Shown in pieces: positions 1-10,431 of a stretch of DNA of 64,000 nt. The DNA is from Metarhizium brunneum (taxonomy: Eukaryota > Ascomycota > Sordariomycetes > Hypocreales > Clavicipitaceae), in the NCBI RefSeq assembly GCF_013426205.1, contig NC_089422.1:4774001-4838000 (forward strand). The letters are read 5' to 3'. The position numbers were made by a program, and so were the translations under genes. Within the stretch, counting starts at the first letter, position 1. Each line of letters begins with the position of its first letter. The notes beneath the pieces are model-generated. The model had not been told where the DNA came from, made no database searches, and saw only the letters and a list, made by a program, of their open reading frames with translations.

Positions 1-421
1 TGGCTGCTGTCGACCGGGCGTTGGTCGGGATCGAACCTCCATGCTGGTAGTATGAATCGCCATCGACGGGATAGTCTTCAAAATCGTCGGCATATCGCTG
101 GTAGTTGCCCAGCTCTGAGGTCTGGCTGTATTGCCTGCTCATGTAGGGAGAAGTACTGCCCTGGCCTTGGGGGGGGGTACCACGGGCGCCAGAGCGAGTT
201 GCGGACGAGGTGGATGCGCCAACGAAGTCGTCGTAGGATACTGAAGGTCTGGTTTGGGGCTCTTCTTGATCGTGGGAGTAGCGTCGCATCAAGTCGTCGT
301 CGTTCAAGGCCGATCTCTGGCCACCACCGTATAGCGGCTGGTCATTGTCTAGATCCAGCAGCAGGTCGTCGCGGTTCCCCGAGGATGCGCCATGGCGACC
401 TTCCGTCGGTCTTCCAGCCAT
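1..421 (-). CDS. 5' end of a truncated gene; possibly a Drs2-type P4-ATPase (uncertain)
   Basis: An open frame runs from an ATG at 421 leftwards off the window edge, giving 140 codons without a stop. An in-frame TGA lies ten codons upstream of the ATG, so the start is well placed. The peptide begins MAGRPTEGRHG and is polar and disordered-looking. It contains DDLLLDLDNDQPLYGGG, RPSVSYDDFVG, YSQTSELGNYQRYADDFEDY, and no membrane segment or catalytic motif. Long acidic, tyrosine-rich N-terminal tails of this style precede the membrane core in some fungal membrane proteins. From memory it most resembles the tail of Drs2-like phospholipid flippases; a chitin synthase N-terminus is an alternative. 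The coding call is fairly secure, the product is not. The rest of the gene lies outside the window. Confidence 0.45.
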   Translation of the reverse strand, partial: MAGRPTEGRHGASSGNRDDLLLDLDNDQPLYGGGQRSALNDDDLMRRYSHDQEEPQTRPSVSYDDFVGASTSSATRSGARGTPPQGQGSTSPYMSRQYSQTSELGNYQRYADDFEDYPVDGDSYYQHGGSIPTNARSTAA

Positions 422-629
422 GCTGGATGGTGAGCAATGCTCAAGCAGTCAGGCGGGGATCGATAGTGTCGCGCATGCGGATGGGGGTATCGTGTCCGGG
501 CACACAGGAGACAGGCGAGGGGATGGTGTTTCCCGCAGGCGGTGGTGGGATCGCAGGCCAGATGAGATAGGCAGCTGAAGGAAAGAAAAGTGAGTCGATT
601 CGAGGAGTGGAAGGATTAGGATTAGGGCG

Positions 630-661
630 CGGATGCAGGTGCGGATGCGGATGCGGATGCG
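630..661. repeat. GCGGAT hexamer microsatellite
   Basis: Imperfect tandem hexamer: GGATGCAGGTGCGGATGC followed by two further GGATGC-type units. It lies upstream of the truncated left gene, next to the telomere-like GGATTAGGATTAGGG. It is a simple repeat with no visible coding role. Confidence 0.7.
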
Positions 662-835
662 AGGCAAAAGCCAGCGAGGAACATATGAAGTTGGAGGCTG
701 AAAGCTTGAAGGAACAGTAAAACACTTAACACTAGTACGTGGACGGAGTAGAGCCAAGGTCGAGTGTTTGACGGGACAGCAAGATTGAGTATCCACGGTA
801 CGGAGCAGCAGGTGTGGGTGCTTGACCGGGTCAAG

Positions 836-1044
836 GTACGGAGTACTGGTGAATACGTACCACTTCTGGGGTTTGGAGGCGCTTGGCCAGCCAACGGTAG
901 CCGACTGGTACTTGCGGGCTCTGTACATATGTACTCCGTACAGGGTGCAGACAAGGGGCGAACATTGAACACCCGAAGCCACCAGGCTCGTTTAAGAGAA
1001 GAAGCAAGGCCGTTTGAGCCTTTGCACACCCAAGTACGGAGTAC
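836..1044. repeat. Cluster of three GTACGGAGTAC/GTACTCCGTAC elements
   Basis: The same 11-bp sequence occurs at 836-846 (+ orientation GTACGGAGTAC), 931-941 (reverse complement GTACTCCGTAC) and 1034-1044 (+ orientation), spaced about 95-105 bp apart. Related copies recur in many other gaps of this window. Confidence 0.75.
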
Positions 1045-2444
1045 CAGACCTAGGCAGCTGCCAGCATGCACATGGAATGCGTCTGCGCTGCACAGCCACC
1101 ACCTGCTGTCGCCATCCGCCTTGAAGAAAGGCACTTACATAGATGCTGCGGCCAGCGGCCATAAAGGAGGTTGAGCGGCACATGCAGCGTCAAACGCACT
1201 CGAGAGGGGCGCAGACGTTGGTATTCGTGTCCCCTGTGCTGCGGAATCGGTCCTGACCAATACGGAGCGGGGACGGCGTACCTGCTAGGTACTTCAGTAC
1301 CCAAGTACTGGTTGATATTGCAGCGCAGCATCATGTTGTCGACGTGTGATTTTGTTGCGTCATTCTTTGTTCTTTGTTCACAGCCATACTAGCGCAGAAT
1401 CGTTGCGTTGCAGCGCCGAGACTGAACGCTCACTGCTCACTCTTCCTCTTGACAGTCTGTGCAAATATATACAACTTTATTTCTGATGTCGAGCTGGTTA
1501 TTGGTCTGGGGCCTGTGCAGCCTTGTCTGACAAGTACTTGGTAGTAGTATGCGCCTAGTAGTCGACAGCAGTCCCGCAACCTGTCAACTGTGTCCATGCC
1601 TCTCTGCCCGCCTGCCACGGAGTACTCCGTTCACCAGTTGTCAAACCCCTATTTGTATTGATTCTTCTTAGGTCGCCGACGACTAACTAGTACTAGCCGT
1701 CACCCGGCAGCGTGTGGAGACTGAACATTCATTGGAACGTCAATTGGACCCTTGGATGCTTGCCCACTGGGCAACTGCACTGACCCTCTGAGACATTTTG
1801 ATGGGAACATTGAACGTCAATTGAACTGCTCCAGAGCCACATGCAAGCTTGTTCGCACCCGCCACCGGCCAACCCAGCTGCATCCTCACCACCACGTGTG
1901 ACGACATTTGACATCTGCTCAACGTCCACCGTACAGTCCTTTTTCAGCCACAGCCAGCGGCAACCACAGTCCAACATTCAAGCAGTTGATAGCATGCGCC
2001 TTGGGACTCGTTCGTCAAACGGCAGATGCTTTGAGAGCACCTAGACGAAACACCGCCTGCACTGCATAACCACACCGATTCAAGTCAAAACGTTATTGCT
2101 TTGCGCCTGTATCCGAGGACAGTTACCTCCAAGACTTGAAAACCAGGAACATTGAAAGCGCGTGCCGCCTGTCCACAGAGCAGAACCCGTCAGCCGACGT
2201 CAATTAAACCTCCATCAAAGTGTGGCAAAGGGCGCCTCAAGCACTTCGCAAACCACCAGCCAGAGCCGAGCCCTGAACCATTCCACGTTTCATCGCCATC
2301 CACGCATTGTTCCCTGCCCGGCATCTCCGCCAGATACCGTCATCGTCCGACCAACTGAGTCGGTTTCCTTTGCCGCCATCAGCCCTTTGTCCCTGCCAAA
2401 GAGCAAAACAGATAAGGAGCTTTCCAGCAACGCCCTCGCCCACC

Positions 2445-3016
2445 ATGGTCTGCACCAAGTGCCAGAAACTGTCCAAAACGACGCTAGCCACCCCCGATGT
2501 CAAAAAGAAGAGTGAAATGTACTACGGCTCCCCTGCAGCATCGTCCTCGAAACCATCGGGGTCAAAATCGACTACTCTGGGACAAAGCGGCGTCGTAAAG
2601 GTGACTTCATCATTCTACTAATCAATGCCTTGCTTTGTCATGGCGACATGGAGCTGACCGTCTTGATAGAGCAAACTTTTGTCAAAATCTGCCAAAAATC
2701 CCTATGCGCAGTACTCAAGGTATGTAACTACCAAGGGATGCATCTCTAGCTGGTTTTTGTCCGTACCAATGTAGTGCTTACAGGCTGTTTGTAGCTCATG
2801 CACAAAATGCAAGGCAAAGGTGTCGCAGGGCCACAGCTTATGCCAGACATGCGCATATAAGAATGACTGTACGTGCTCAATGTGTTCTTCCTTCCCATCA
2901 GCGTGCGTGATGCGGCTAACCTTTTGACAGCCTGTGCTATATGTGGGAAACCAAACAAGAAAAAGAAGGCTGATGCCGCTCCAACTGTCACGGGCCAGAA
3001 GTTCACCTTGAAGTGA
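2445..3016 (+). CDS. CRIPT-family cysteine-rich protein
   Basis: Four exons: 2445-2600, 2670-2719, 2795-2868, 2931-3016 (121 aa). The introns are 69, 75 and 62 bp with good GT/AG ends, and splicing keeps one frame to TGA. The start MVCTKCQKL matches the family's N-terminal CxxC. The second half carries SSCTKCKAKV, LCQTCAYKND and CAICGKPNKKKK, the paired CxxC knuckles expected to bind zinc. The lysine-rich SKLLSKSAKNPYAQY corresponds to the family's central basic segment. The length is close to the roughly 100-aa animal protein. CRIPT was named for binding PDZ proteins in neurons, and it has also been placed in human minor-spliceosome structures. A PDZ role is unlikely in a fungus, so a splicing-related or general nuclear role is the better guess. 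The family assignment is strong and the function inferred. Confidence 0.88.
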
Positions 3017-3375
3017 GCTTGATGGAACGGTGCCCAAGTCTCCATTTCAACACCAATGTCACGCCAGAAGAGTGCTGGTGCTCTGCAAGCCCCGGCTACC
3101 AAGATCGTGAACTTATCACGTCGGCTAGAAACATGGTTTGCAAGCAAGAGCGAGCAATCAAGAGGTGCATCAGTGTCATGCAGGCTGGCAAAGCTTGCCG
3201 GATCAGCGCCAGTCATAGAAGACCAGACCGACGGATATGCCACTTTATACCTTCCAAAGGACCATTTACCTACAGTCGACATGGCACACCAGACTGTATG
3301 ATGTAAAATATGCCATCAATACAACTAAAAACATGTCTTCACAAACTAAACGGTCGTCATCGCATAACACAACGC
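3017..3375. other. Short convergent gap, CRIPT / epoxide hydrolase
   Basis: 359 bp between the stop codons of two convergent genes. I see no exon or structured element; it should hold both 3' UTRs and polyadenylation signals. Confidence 0.6.
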
Positions 3376-4398
3376 CTACAAAGAAGCCCTCACCGCCCCA
3401 TCCAAAACCTTGTTTAACCACGCTCCAATCAACTTATTCACCTCATCCCCCGTCTGTGTTAGGGCCCAATGTGAAGCCTCGACCTCTCCCCTCGTCAAAT
3501 CCTTGAACCACCTATCCATACCGGCTGACATTGCGGGCGGCAACGCAGCATCTTTTGTCGCACTAATAAACAGCGCCGGCGTACTAATCTGCTTAAAGTC
3601 CTTGGTCAAGGCCAGTTCCTCCTCATAGTTAATCTTCCTCGTCCTATACCAATTCAAGGGGCCCCTCATCGGCGGTGCACTCTGCAGCATGTACCGAGCA
3701 GCATAATGATCCAGCTCCTCCTTGGAAACGAGCGGCGAGGGCCCCAAGCCAGGCAGGTTATCAAAAAGCACGCCCTCGCTAGTAGAGAAGCCCATCTTTC
3801 CGTCCTCCCCCCAGCCGCCAAACATGCCATTCAGGAACTGCCGCACCTTCTCCTCGCTCTGGAGCTCTCTCTCGACATCCGGCCCCGCAAGCTGCAGCTG
3901 GTACTTGAAGTTGATCAGTCGGCCGGCGGCAATGTGGTCCTCCAGCGGGACCCAGACGGGATTCGGCGGTGCAAAGGGCGTACACACGCTGAAGACTGCC
4001 TTGATAATCTCCGGATACCAGAGGACAGTTCGCCAGACGAGAGCACCGCCCCAGTCATGCCCGCCGAGCACGATTTGTCCGTCTTCGCCGACGAACTTGA
4101 TGGCCAGCTCCCTGATGTCTGCTGAGATGCTCTTGTGCGAGAACTGGGCAAGGTCATCTGGTCGCGAGGTCCCCGCGTACCCGAGCATGTTGGGGGCCAC
4201 GACGCGCAGGCCGAGAGACACCAGGTACGGTATCTGGTTGCGCCAGCCGAAATTCATGTCGGGGAAGCCGTGGATGAGGAAGACGGTCTCGATGGGGGTC
4301 GACGTCGGCTCCCCGAGGATGTAGTTGTACTGCTTGCCGCGGATGGAGGCGGTCTCCTCGCGGACCCGTGGGTCGTTGGGAACTAGTTTAGATGCCAT
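3376..4398 (-). CDS. Epoxide hydrolase-like alpha/beta hydrolase
   Basis: Single exon, 340 aa from the ATG at 4398. An in-frame ATG at 4440 would add 14 basic residues, but the downstream start begins just before the conserved region and is preferred. The alpha/beta-hydrolase fold shows the oxyanion motif HGFPD (about 43-47), the nucleophile elbow GGHDWGG with Asp115, a charge-relay Asp near 283 (SATKDAALPP) and the catalytic His near 310 (EASHWALTQ). The cap has tyrosines (FKYQLQ, AARYMLQ, NWYRTRK) suited to polarise an epoxide. Soluble epoxide hydrolases open epoxides to diols through an ester on the Asp. An Asp rather than Ser nucleophile excludes ordinary esterases; haloalkane dehalogenases also use Asp but usually have Trp/Asn halide ligands. 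No signal peptide is evident, so it is probably cytosolic. The substrate cannot be told. Confidence 0.85.
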   Translation of the reverse strand: MASKLVPNDPRVREETASIRGKQYNYILGEPTSTPIETVFLIHGFPDMNFGWRNQIPYLVSLGLRVVAPNMLGYAGTSRPDDLAQFSHKSISADIRELAIKFVGEDGQIVLGGHDWGGALVWRTVLWYPEIIKAVFSVCTPFAPPNPVWVPLEDHIAAGRLINFKYQLQLAGPDVERELQSEEKVRQFLNGMFGGWGEDGKMGFSTSEGVLFDNLPGLGPSPLVSKEELDHYAARYMLQSAPPMRGPLNWYRTRKINYEEELALTKDFKQISTPALFISATKDAALPPAMSAGMDRWFKDLTRGEVEASHWALTQTGDEVNKLIGAWLNKVLDGAVRASL

Positions 4399-5332
4399 GG
4401 TGTTGATTTTGGAGCGCTGTAGGCGTGGTGAGCGTGGCATGGCCAGTGTATATGATATGGGCAGACGGGTTTATATAGTCGAGGGCGGTGTAAGATGGCG
4501 GAGGGAAACCGGACTTCGTGCAGAAGATGGACGTGGTGTTCTCGTAAGACCGACGGGAGCTCACGCCAGCACTTGGCTCTTGTTGTCCCTCAGTTAGCTT
4601 GCCCACCAAACAACGAATATACCTCACGGGGCCCCCTTCCCCGCATTGCAGTATCACGACTACCGGCAAGAGAAACGGGTCAATTGGTCCCTACCGTGTC
4701 TCATGGAGCTATTGTCTTGTCAAAAATGGAAATGATTCCTCATCGATGCCTGGTATTTCTCAGGGATCGGGAACGGGGTGTATGGTGAATGCCGCCTACA
4801 TATGTACAGCTCCGGTTGGGGTGGAGACAGCCGAGGTTTGCTGTATTTGGGGGCTGCCTTGGGGTGCCCGGCGCCATGCATCCCAGGTGCCGTTTTAGCT
4901 TGACCCGAGTCCGACGTGTCTACCTACAGATGCGGGATACTCGTATGCCTTCCAATCTCGGTTTTTTTAATAGATTTGTCAAGGTCCGGCGCGTGGCACC
5001 GAAGCGCTAGAGCGAGACGTGTTCTTGGGAAGGGGGCAACATGGAAGGACGACGAGCTTGACCGCGTTGGTGAACAGCAATGTATGATTTTGCCAATGAG
5101 ACCCATACTACTTCGTCCTCTACGCCTAGACATCCGTCAATAAAGACGAGTCCCCAAGCCATGCATGATGGACGTATTAACCTCGATTCTTGGTAAACTA
5201 GCCATTCCAGACCCAAACACCACCGTAACACTTTACAGACAAACGCCTAGCCGAAATGGTCCTCAAGCCATGCCATATAATACAACTGTGACGTTCAGAA
5301 ACAGAAACAAACGCACGCCCTGTTCAAGCTCC
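4399..5332. other. Intergenic gap, epoxide hydrolase 5' / pinin 3'
   Basis: About 930 bp. It should contain the promoter and 5' UTR of the epoxide hydrolase on the left and the 3' flank of the pinin-domain gene on the right. Frames here are short and resemble no family. I see no RNA gene. Confidence 0.5.
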
Positions 5333-6385
5333 CTAGTAAATAACTGTGTCCTCGTCAGCCTCCACCACAACGTCCCCCGACTCATCGTGTGGATCATGAT
5401 GATGCACCGACTTGTCTTGATCCTTGGTATCCGGCTCCTGCTCGCGCCGCTCCTCGCCGTGCTTCCCTACGTGCGCGGTTTCCAACCGTCCGATCCCGTC
5501 TTTTTCCTTGTCGGATGACGGTCGTCGCGGCTGATACCGACTTAAATGGAGCTCCTTTTTCGACTTGAACTCCGCCTCCTCCTTGGCTATAGTGTCCTTT
5601 GCAGAGCGAACCTGGTCGTCAATGGCGTCTTCCTGGTCTGACGTTCTCTTCCACGGCAGGTAATACTATCTGAGCGTTAGCTTGCTCCCACACAACAGTG
5701 CAGGATGACATGGCGCCAGACTTACAATAGAGGGCTGCGACTTTGTCTTTAAGAATTCCGCGAGGGCTAGTAACTTGGAGTGCTTGTTCCGCATCTACCA
5801 CGCATTAGCATTCATCTTGTTCCCCCCCTTCTTTAAGTGTACCACCATTGCCAATACTTACCACCTGCTCCTCGAAATCAATATGTTCCACAATCCTAGT
5901 CTCCTTTATCCTGGCCACCTTGTCTGCACGTTTCTTGTCGTCCTCGTCTCTCTGCTTCTGCATGCGCTCCTGCTGTCTCCGTTCAATCTCTTGCCGTCGT
6001 TTGTGCTGCGAGTTGGTGCTCGTCTGGCTGAGTGTGCTCAGGAGACCGCCGAATAGCCGCTTCCCGCGCTTCTTTTCCTCCTGTGTGGCAGACGCCCTTC
6101 GATCTTGGGCCTCTGATTGGATAGACGGTCTACGACGTGGCGGCGAGCCGTCGTCGTCGTCTTGTCGCTGGCGTTTGGTGTAGGGCGAGTCATCGTCGTC
6201 ACCAAGTGATGCTTTTCTCTTAAGGGGTGCTTCTTCACGCCGGGATTTGTCTTCTTCCAGCTTTGGCGATCCGCCCACGGCTGGGGGGATGCTAGTTTCA
6301 CGGATTAGACTCTGACAATGTACATGTAGTGGTGGATGTTTGGGGGGGGAGGAACGGAGGCTGCAGCATACGTCTCCGTGGCCAT
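5333..6385 (-). CDS. Pinin/SDK/memA-domain protein
   Basis: Four exons, 281 aa: 6385-6372, 6291-5862, 5794-5726, 5665-5333. The first exon is only 14 nt (MATE plus part of Thr). Its 80-bp intron has a CTAAT branch site, and without removal the frame stops after 26 codons. The N-terminus is charged and disordered with basic patches (PLKRKASLG, YTKRQRQDDDD, PPRRRPS) that look like nuclear signals. The pinin core begins near residue 79 with KKRGKRLFGGLLSTLSQ, continues as a long basic-acidic coiled coil (QEIERRQQERMQKQRDEDD), then EFLKTKSQPSIYYLPWK, matching the family's YY-x-PWK signature. The tail is acidic. Animal pinin works in the splicing-dependent PSAP/exon-junction machinery, so a nuclear RNA-processing role is inferred. 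It is divergent from PHF5A and may share its promoter. Confidence 0.85.
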
Positions 6386-6888
6386 GACGGGCCGGGTTGC
6401 TGGACTTATCGCATGTATCCAAAGCTGAAGCGTCAATGGACGGGGTCCATCTATCCCCTGCAATCAGCTCCTCGTGCTGTGCAATATATCGTGATGCCGG
6501 AATTTCAAAACTTGTCGCCGGCAGTGTGGAAAATCAACCATCGTCAAAACAGCTTCCCAGGTCACAAAACCATTGTCGTCGAGTTGCGCAGAGTGGGGCC
6601 CCAGCCGGTTGGCAGCTGGGCGCCCCCCAAGCGAGAAGATGGAATCATTGCACAGCGCAAATGACCTGATTGGCCGGCGGTGCCTGGCCGAGGTTTTGCT
6701 CATCAACCTCCCAGCATCGCCCGCCACGCAAGGCTGAGAAATCCAAAAAGTGTCAGGCGTGCCAACTGTCTGCACATTACTAACCTCCGGCGGCGGCGGC
6801 GAAGAAAAAAAACTCTTGAACCTCTATTTTTCTCTCTAGGAACCTCATCTAATTCTCTGTCTCATCATCGCGCCCGTCAACCGCCATC
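6386..6888. promoter_or_regulatory. Shared divergent promoter, pinin-domain gene / PHF5A
   Basis: 503 bp separates the start codons of two divergently transcribed splicing-related genes. The right side, just before the PHF5A ATG, is pyrimidine- and A-rich, as expected for a fungal 5' UTR. I cannot name specific transcription-factor sites. Confidence 0.5.
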
Positions 6889-7366
6889 ATGTCCCGCCAT
6901 CACCCGTAAGTCTCCATCCCCGTCTTCAGCTTGACACAAATTCTCCCAGCACCAAGCTAACAATCACCCCCCCAGCGATCTCGTCATGTGCCGCAAACAA
7001 TCAGGCATCGCCATCGGCCGCCTCTGCGATAAATGCGACGGAAAGTGCCCCGTCTGCGACTCCTACGTGCGCCCTACCACTCTCGTGCGCATCTGCGACG
7101 AATGCAGCTTCGGCAACTACCAGAACAAATGCGTCGTGTGCGGCGGGGAGGGCATCTCGGATGCGTTTTACTGCTTCGAGTGCACGCGGCTGGAGAAGGA
7201 CCGTGACGGCTGTCCGAAGATTATAAACCTAGGTAGTTCGAGGACAGATGTAAGTTTTTTTCCCCCTTCCCTTTCGCGCGGGTTAATAGTTGGACGAGTT
7301 CAATGCTAATATGTGCATGTACAGCTCTTCTATCAAAAGAAAACGAATCGGTCGGCGAATTACTAG
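6889..7366 (+). CDS. RDS3: SF3b splicing subunit PHF5A/Rds3
   Basis: Three exons, 6889-6905, 6976-7249 and 7325-7366, give 110 aa, the family's usual length. The sequence starts [20 protein letters not shown] and is dense in CxxC pairs: [53 protein letters not shown]. These form the three-zinc trefoil knot of PHF5A. The C-terminus [14 protein letters not shown] is also typical. PHF5A sits in the U2 snRNP SF3b complex, contacting SF3B1 around the pocket for the intron branch adenosine. Exon 1 is only 17 nt, so correct expression depends on splicing a very short first coding exon. The introns are 70 and 75 bp. The identification is essentially certain from the cysteine pattern and length. Confidence 0.96.
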
Positions 7367-7837
7367 CCTTGAAGTGGCCCGGGTTTGGGCAGCAGGGTTT
7401 TACATGTCTGGGAATTATGCTGGAATATACTAAGTAGTGTTGGATGTGTTAGATTTTCCGGCGTTTTGGAGTATAGAGGCGTGAATGCAAGAGTTCTGCC
7501 AAATTTGTACTTGTTTAGGGCCAAAAGGAATTGCAATATTCCCCATTTTGAGTGACAACGGTTACCAATTTCAAGGCTGTTCACATACGAGTAAAAGGAG
7601 ACATATTCATGGGCCACCATAATGTATAGTATTTGAAAATGTATATTCAAGTGAGATGCAGAATACCTGGAACATGCCGAAGCTATAATATATAGAACAA
7701 CTTGCCTTGTTGTTTCAGTATCAGCCTAGTCAACTTATACCCCAACGTTAATATGCCTACGTAGTTGATACAAAAGAAAGTCCCGTTCCGTTCATAACTC
7801 CTCATGATGCGATAGTTCATATAATACAAGAGTCGGT
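7367..7837. other. Convergent gap, PHF5A / PEX26
   Basis: 471 bp of AT-rich sequence between two convergent stop codons. The short frames here have no family resemblance. Expected content is two 3' UTRs and terminators. Confidence 0.55.
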
Positions 7838-9300
7838 CTAAATATAGCTGACCTTGGTGCCCATGCCGGCCGTGGCCATGACTTTGTTCCACGAAGCGCC
7901 CAAAACTCTCTGGATTCGTTGTCTGATACCCTTGTGCCCAAGCATGATCAGGAATCCAACAACAAAGGCTAAAAATCTCATCAGTAAGGCCGGGTTGCTA
8001 TTCAAAGACCTTGCCAGTTCATCAACCACGGATCGTAACCTGGTAACGACCATGGTGGCTCGCGCAGTAAATGTCGGCGGTGCAACAGCCTTGCCATTTT
8101 GTCTTGATGAGACAGAAGGCTTGTTCGGCCGGTGTTGTGGTCTACTTGCGCGAGATTGGCGAGACTTGTTGCCGCTTGTTGACGAACTAGGCGATTGTTC
8201 AACGCCATAATCAACTTCACTGGCTTCTCGTCTTGCTCGCTCCTCCTCAAGTCTCTTTCGTTCCCTGGCTTCATTTTCTGCGCGTTGTCGCTTGGTATCC
8301 TCGATTTCTCGGCGAAGCTCCTCCTCTTGCCTTCGGCGCTCTTCTCGTTCCAAGCGCTCTTGCTCTTGCTGCTCTTCTTGCAAACTCTGAAGCGCCTGGA
8401 CGAATGCCTCCCTTCGCTCATCATCCAAGACGGGGCTCACACTGATAAACTCACGCGCATAGTCCCATTCATTATTCCGCGGCAAGACGTGTAGAGTGTA
8501 CAGCTCAAGAATTTTGACTCGAGCATTGAGATCACGTGGGGTGTTCGCACCACTAGTGCCTGGAGCTGGTGACCGGTATCGCGAGCCCATACGCGAGCCC
8601 GGGGCAGGCGAGCCGTTCAACTTGCTCGCCAAATCAAGGTTCGGCGTGGTTGTAGTGGCCAGATAGGTCTCCAGCCGACGCTGGTTCAATATCTGATCGC
8701 GAGCATGCGCGAGTAGAATAGTTGCTCTTTATGGATACTGGTTAGCCGTGAACTCTAGCCAAGCTTGAGTGAGAAGGGGGCGCAAAGGGGGACAGGAATT
8801 CCCTACAGGTTGATGACAACGTCTGAATCAACATCACCCTCAACACCATGGTAGCCGTTTTGAACAACCTCCTCCCAAACTTGTCCGTCACGGACCTTTG
8901 AGCACAGTGCCCTCCATTCCTGGTTACCAAAAGCATCCTTTCCCTCCTCGGGGTCCATTTCCAAAATGGCATTGAGAATAGTCAAATACAAGCTCCACAC
9001 CTTGATCCTCGTGGTCCGCGAAGCCCCAGCGACAGGCGCAGGCTCGCCATCGTCAGCTGAACCAGGCGGCGCGATGAGCGGTGTTAGAGTGGTGAGGGCC
9101 TCGGGCAGACGACGCGTCAGGAACAAGGTTGAGGCTTGGCGATATGTCTTGGAAATCTGAGATGTATGCCTCGACGCGATAGTGGAGGTCTGTAGCGAGG
9201 AAATTGACGACGAAAGAAGGTTGCGGCCAAATGCATCCGGAGCAGAGGCAGTCATGGCGGGACTTCCGGCAGCGAAGGAGGATCCATTCATTGACGACAT
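7838..9300 (-). CDS. PEX26: Peroxin Pex26 (filamentous-fungal type)
   Basis: Two exons, 9300-8807 and 8726-7838, joined over an 80-bp intron, giving 460 aa. The ATG at 9300 ([14 protein letters not shown]) is the first true ATG of the frame; upstream codons in the frame include only a TTG. The N-terminal half is a helical region rich in Leu and Ala, ending DVVINL, which continues after splicing as [20 protein letters not shown] long charged coiled-coil/linker follows ([20 protein letters not shown] and similar), then a Ser/Arg-rich linker. Near the C-terminus is one hydrophobic segment ([19 protein letters not shown]) followed by basic residues, a tail-anchor design. Pex26/Pex15 proteins anchor the Pex1-Pex6 AAA complex on peroxisomes for recycling of the import receptor Pex5. 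The topology and layout fit; the exact name rests on remembered similarity. Confidence 0.75.
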
Positions 9301-10431
9301 GGCGGGCAACCAAGGATTTGGGCGAGCGGGTTACCAATTCGGCATGGACGGCGGATAGGGCTCGGAGGTCTACCGTTGTGCTTTGTGCTTTCCTTGAAAC
9401 CAAGACTATCGATGGATTGAAGATGGAAGAAAGGAGGGGATGCGACGCCTAGAGTCTCGTGTTCGCAAAATCCGTGCAAGTCCAATGGAGAAGGTGGGAA
9501 GCCGACGGCGAGGCTGACCAAGTCAAGGCGCAGATATTAATGATGATGATGCAATGTCGTGCAGCACCACCACAAGCGACGCACACGTAGGAGAAGAGTA
9601 GAGTTAGAAACGGCGTGCCAGGGCCAAAGGCATAGAGGAGGGCGATCAAATGGCGGACCACGACATGACATGTGGTCCGGCGCTGTCGTCGAACATGCCA
9701 GTCGGACAGTCGGGGAGGCGGTCGAAAACAGTCCAAAGGTGGGTTTTCCGGTCGGCGTCGTGGAGTGGAATGTGGATGGCGGCGTTGAGCCGAGGCTTTT
9801 GTGGACAAAAACAGTGTGATCGTTCTTTGGGCCAACTGCAGGACGTCTCCAGAGCGACTCTTGGGCTGCCAGCCAATCACGGCTCGCCGCTGGTGCCGAA
9901 CTGCAGGGGCGATCCGTTCGTCTTGTTGACCTCGGCGACTGGTGCCCCATGGTGTTTATTTAGGCACGTTAGTGGGATACCTCGCTTGATATGTTGCGCC
10001 TCATCCATTGCAACGTATCTACGCACCCTCCGCTATCCATCACGAGCTCCTCCGTACCTGATCAGATGCCACCTTCCAGGGGCTCCGCCCTGAAGATGGC
10101 CAATGGGCCCGGAAATCGGAGATGACGAACCTTTTCAGTGTCGTGGTGCGCATCCTCCTCAACTCTGTGCCTGCCTTCATCGCCACGTTGCAGTAGTAGT
10201 GCGAACAATGCCAATATTTACAGTGGTATCCAAACTATACATCTATACAAGATAACCCAACTATAAACACTCCATCCCAAGTCCCAACCCGCTGAATGGT
10301 ATCTATAATTCCAAACGCCACCTCCCCAAATATAAACACCAGAAGTAGACATCCTTGCAGCAGGCAACGACGTCCTGTACGATACAGAAAAGGATATTAA
10401 AATCAGTCCAGCGTCTCAGCGTCTCAGCAGC
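9301..10431. other. Intergenic gap, PEX26 5' / haspin 3'
   Basis: About 1.1 kb. Several overlapping frames at 9450-10090 on both strands reflect GC-rich sequence rather than genes: none continues into a neighbour or shows family motifs. It holds the PEX26 promoter and the haspin 3' flank. Confidence 0.5.

Larger units (their letters stand above)
422..2444. other. Intergenic gap between two divergent genes, with short repeats
   Basis: About 2 kb with no convincing exon. The reading frames present are short, have no family resemblance and overlap on both strands. It holds a telomere-like stretch (GGATTAGGATTAGGG, 613-627), a GCGGAT hexamer run, several copies of the 11-bp GTACGGAGTAC element or its complement (836-846, 931-941, 1034-1044, a partial one near 1622) and a 12-bp direct repeat GAACGTCAATTG (1735-1746 and 1812-1823). 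The right part should contain the CRIPT promoter and 5' UTR, the left part that of the truncated gene. Confidence 0.6.

Noticed and set aside
1..40. tRNA T-arm-like string on the minus strand (GGTTCGATCCCGACC)
   Set aside because: No acceptor stem or anticodon arm can be fitted, and it falls within the coding frame of the truncated left gene.
9449..10093. Several 120-150-codon frames between PEX26 and haspin
   Set aside because: Mutually overlapping, on both strands, in GC-rich sequence; none has motifs or conserved starts. Treated as the PEX26 promoter and haspin 3' flank.
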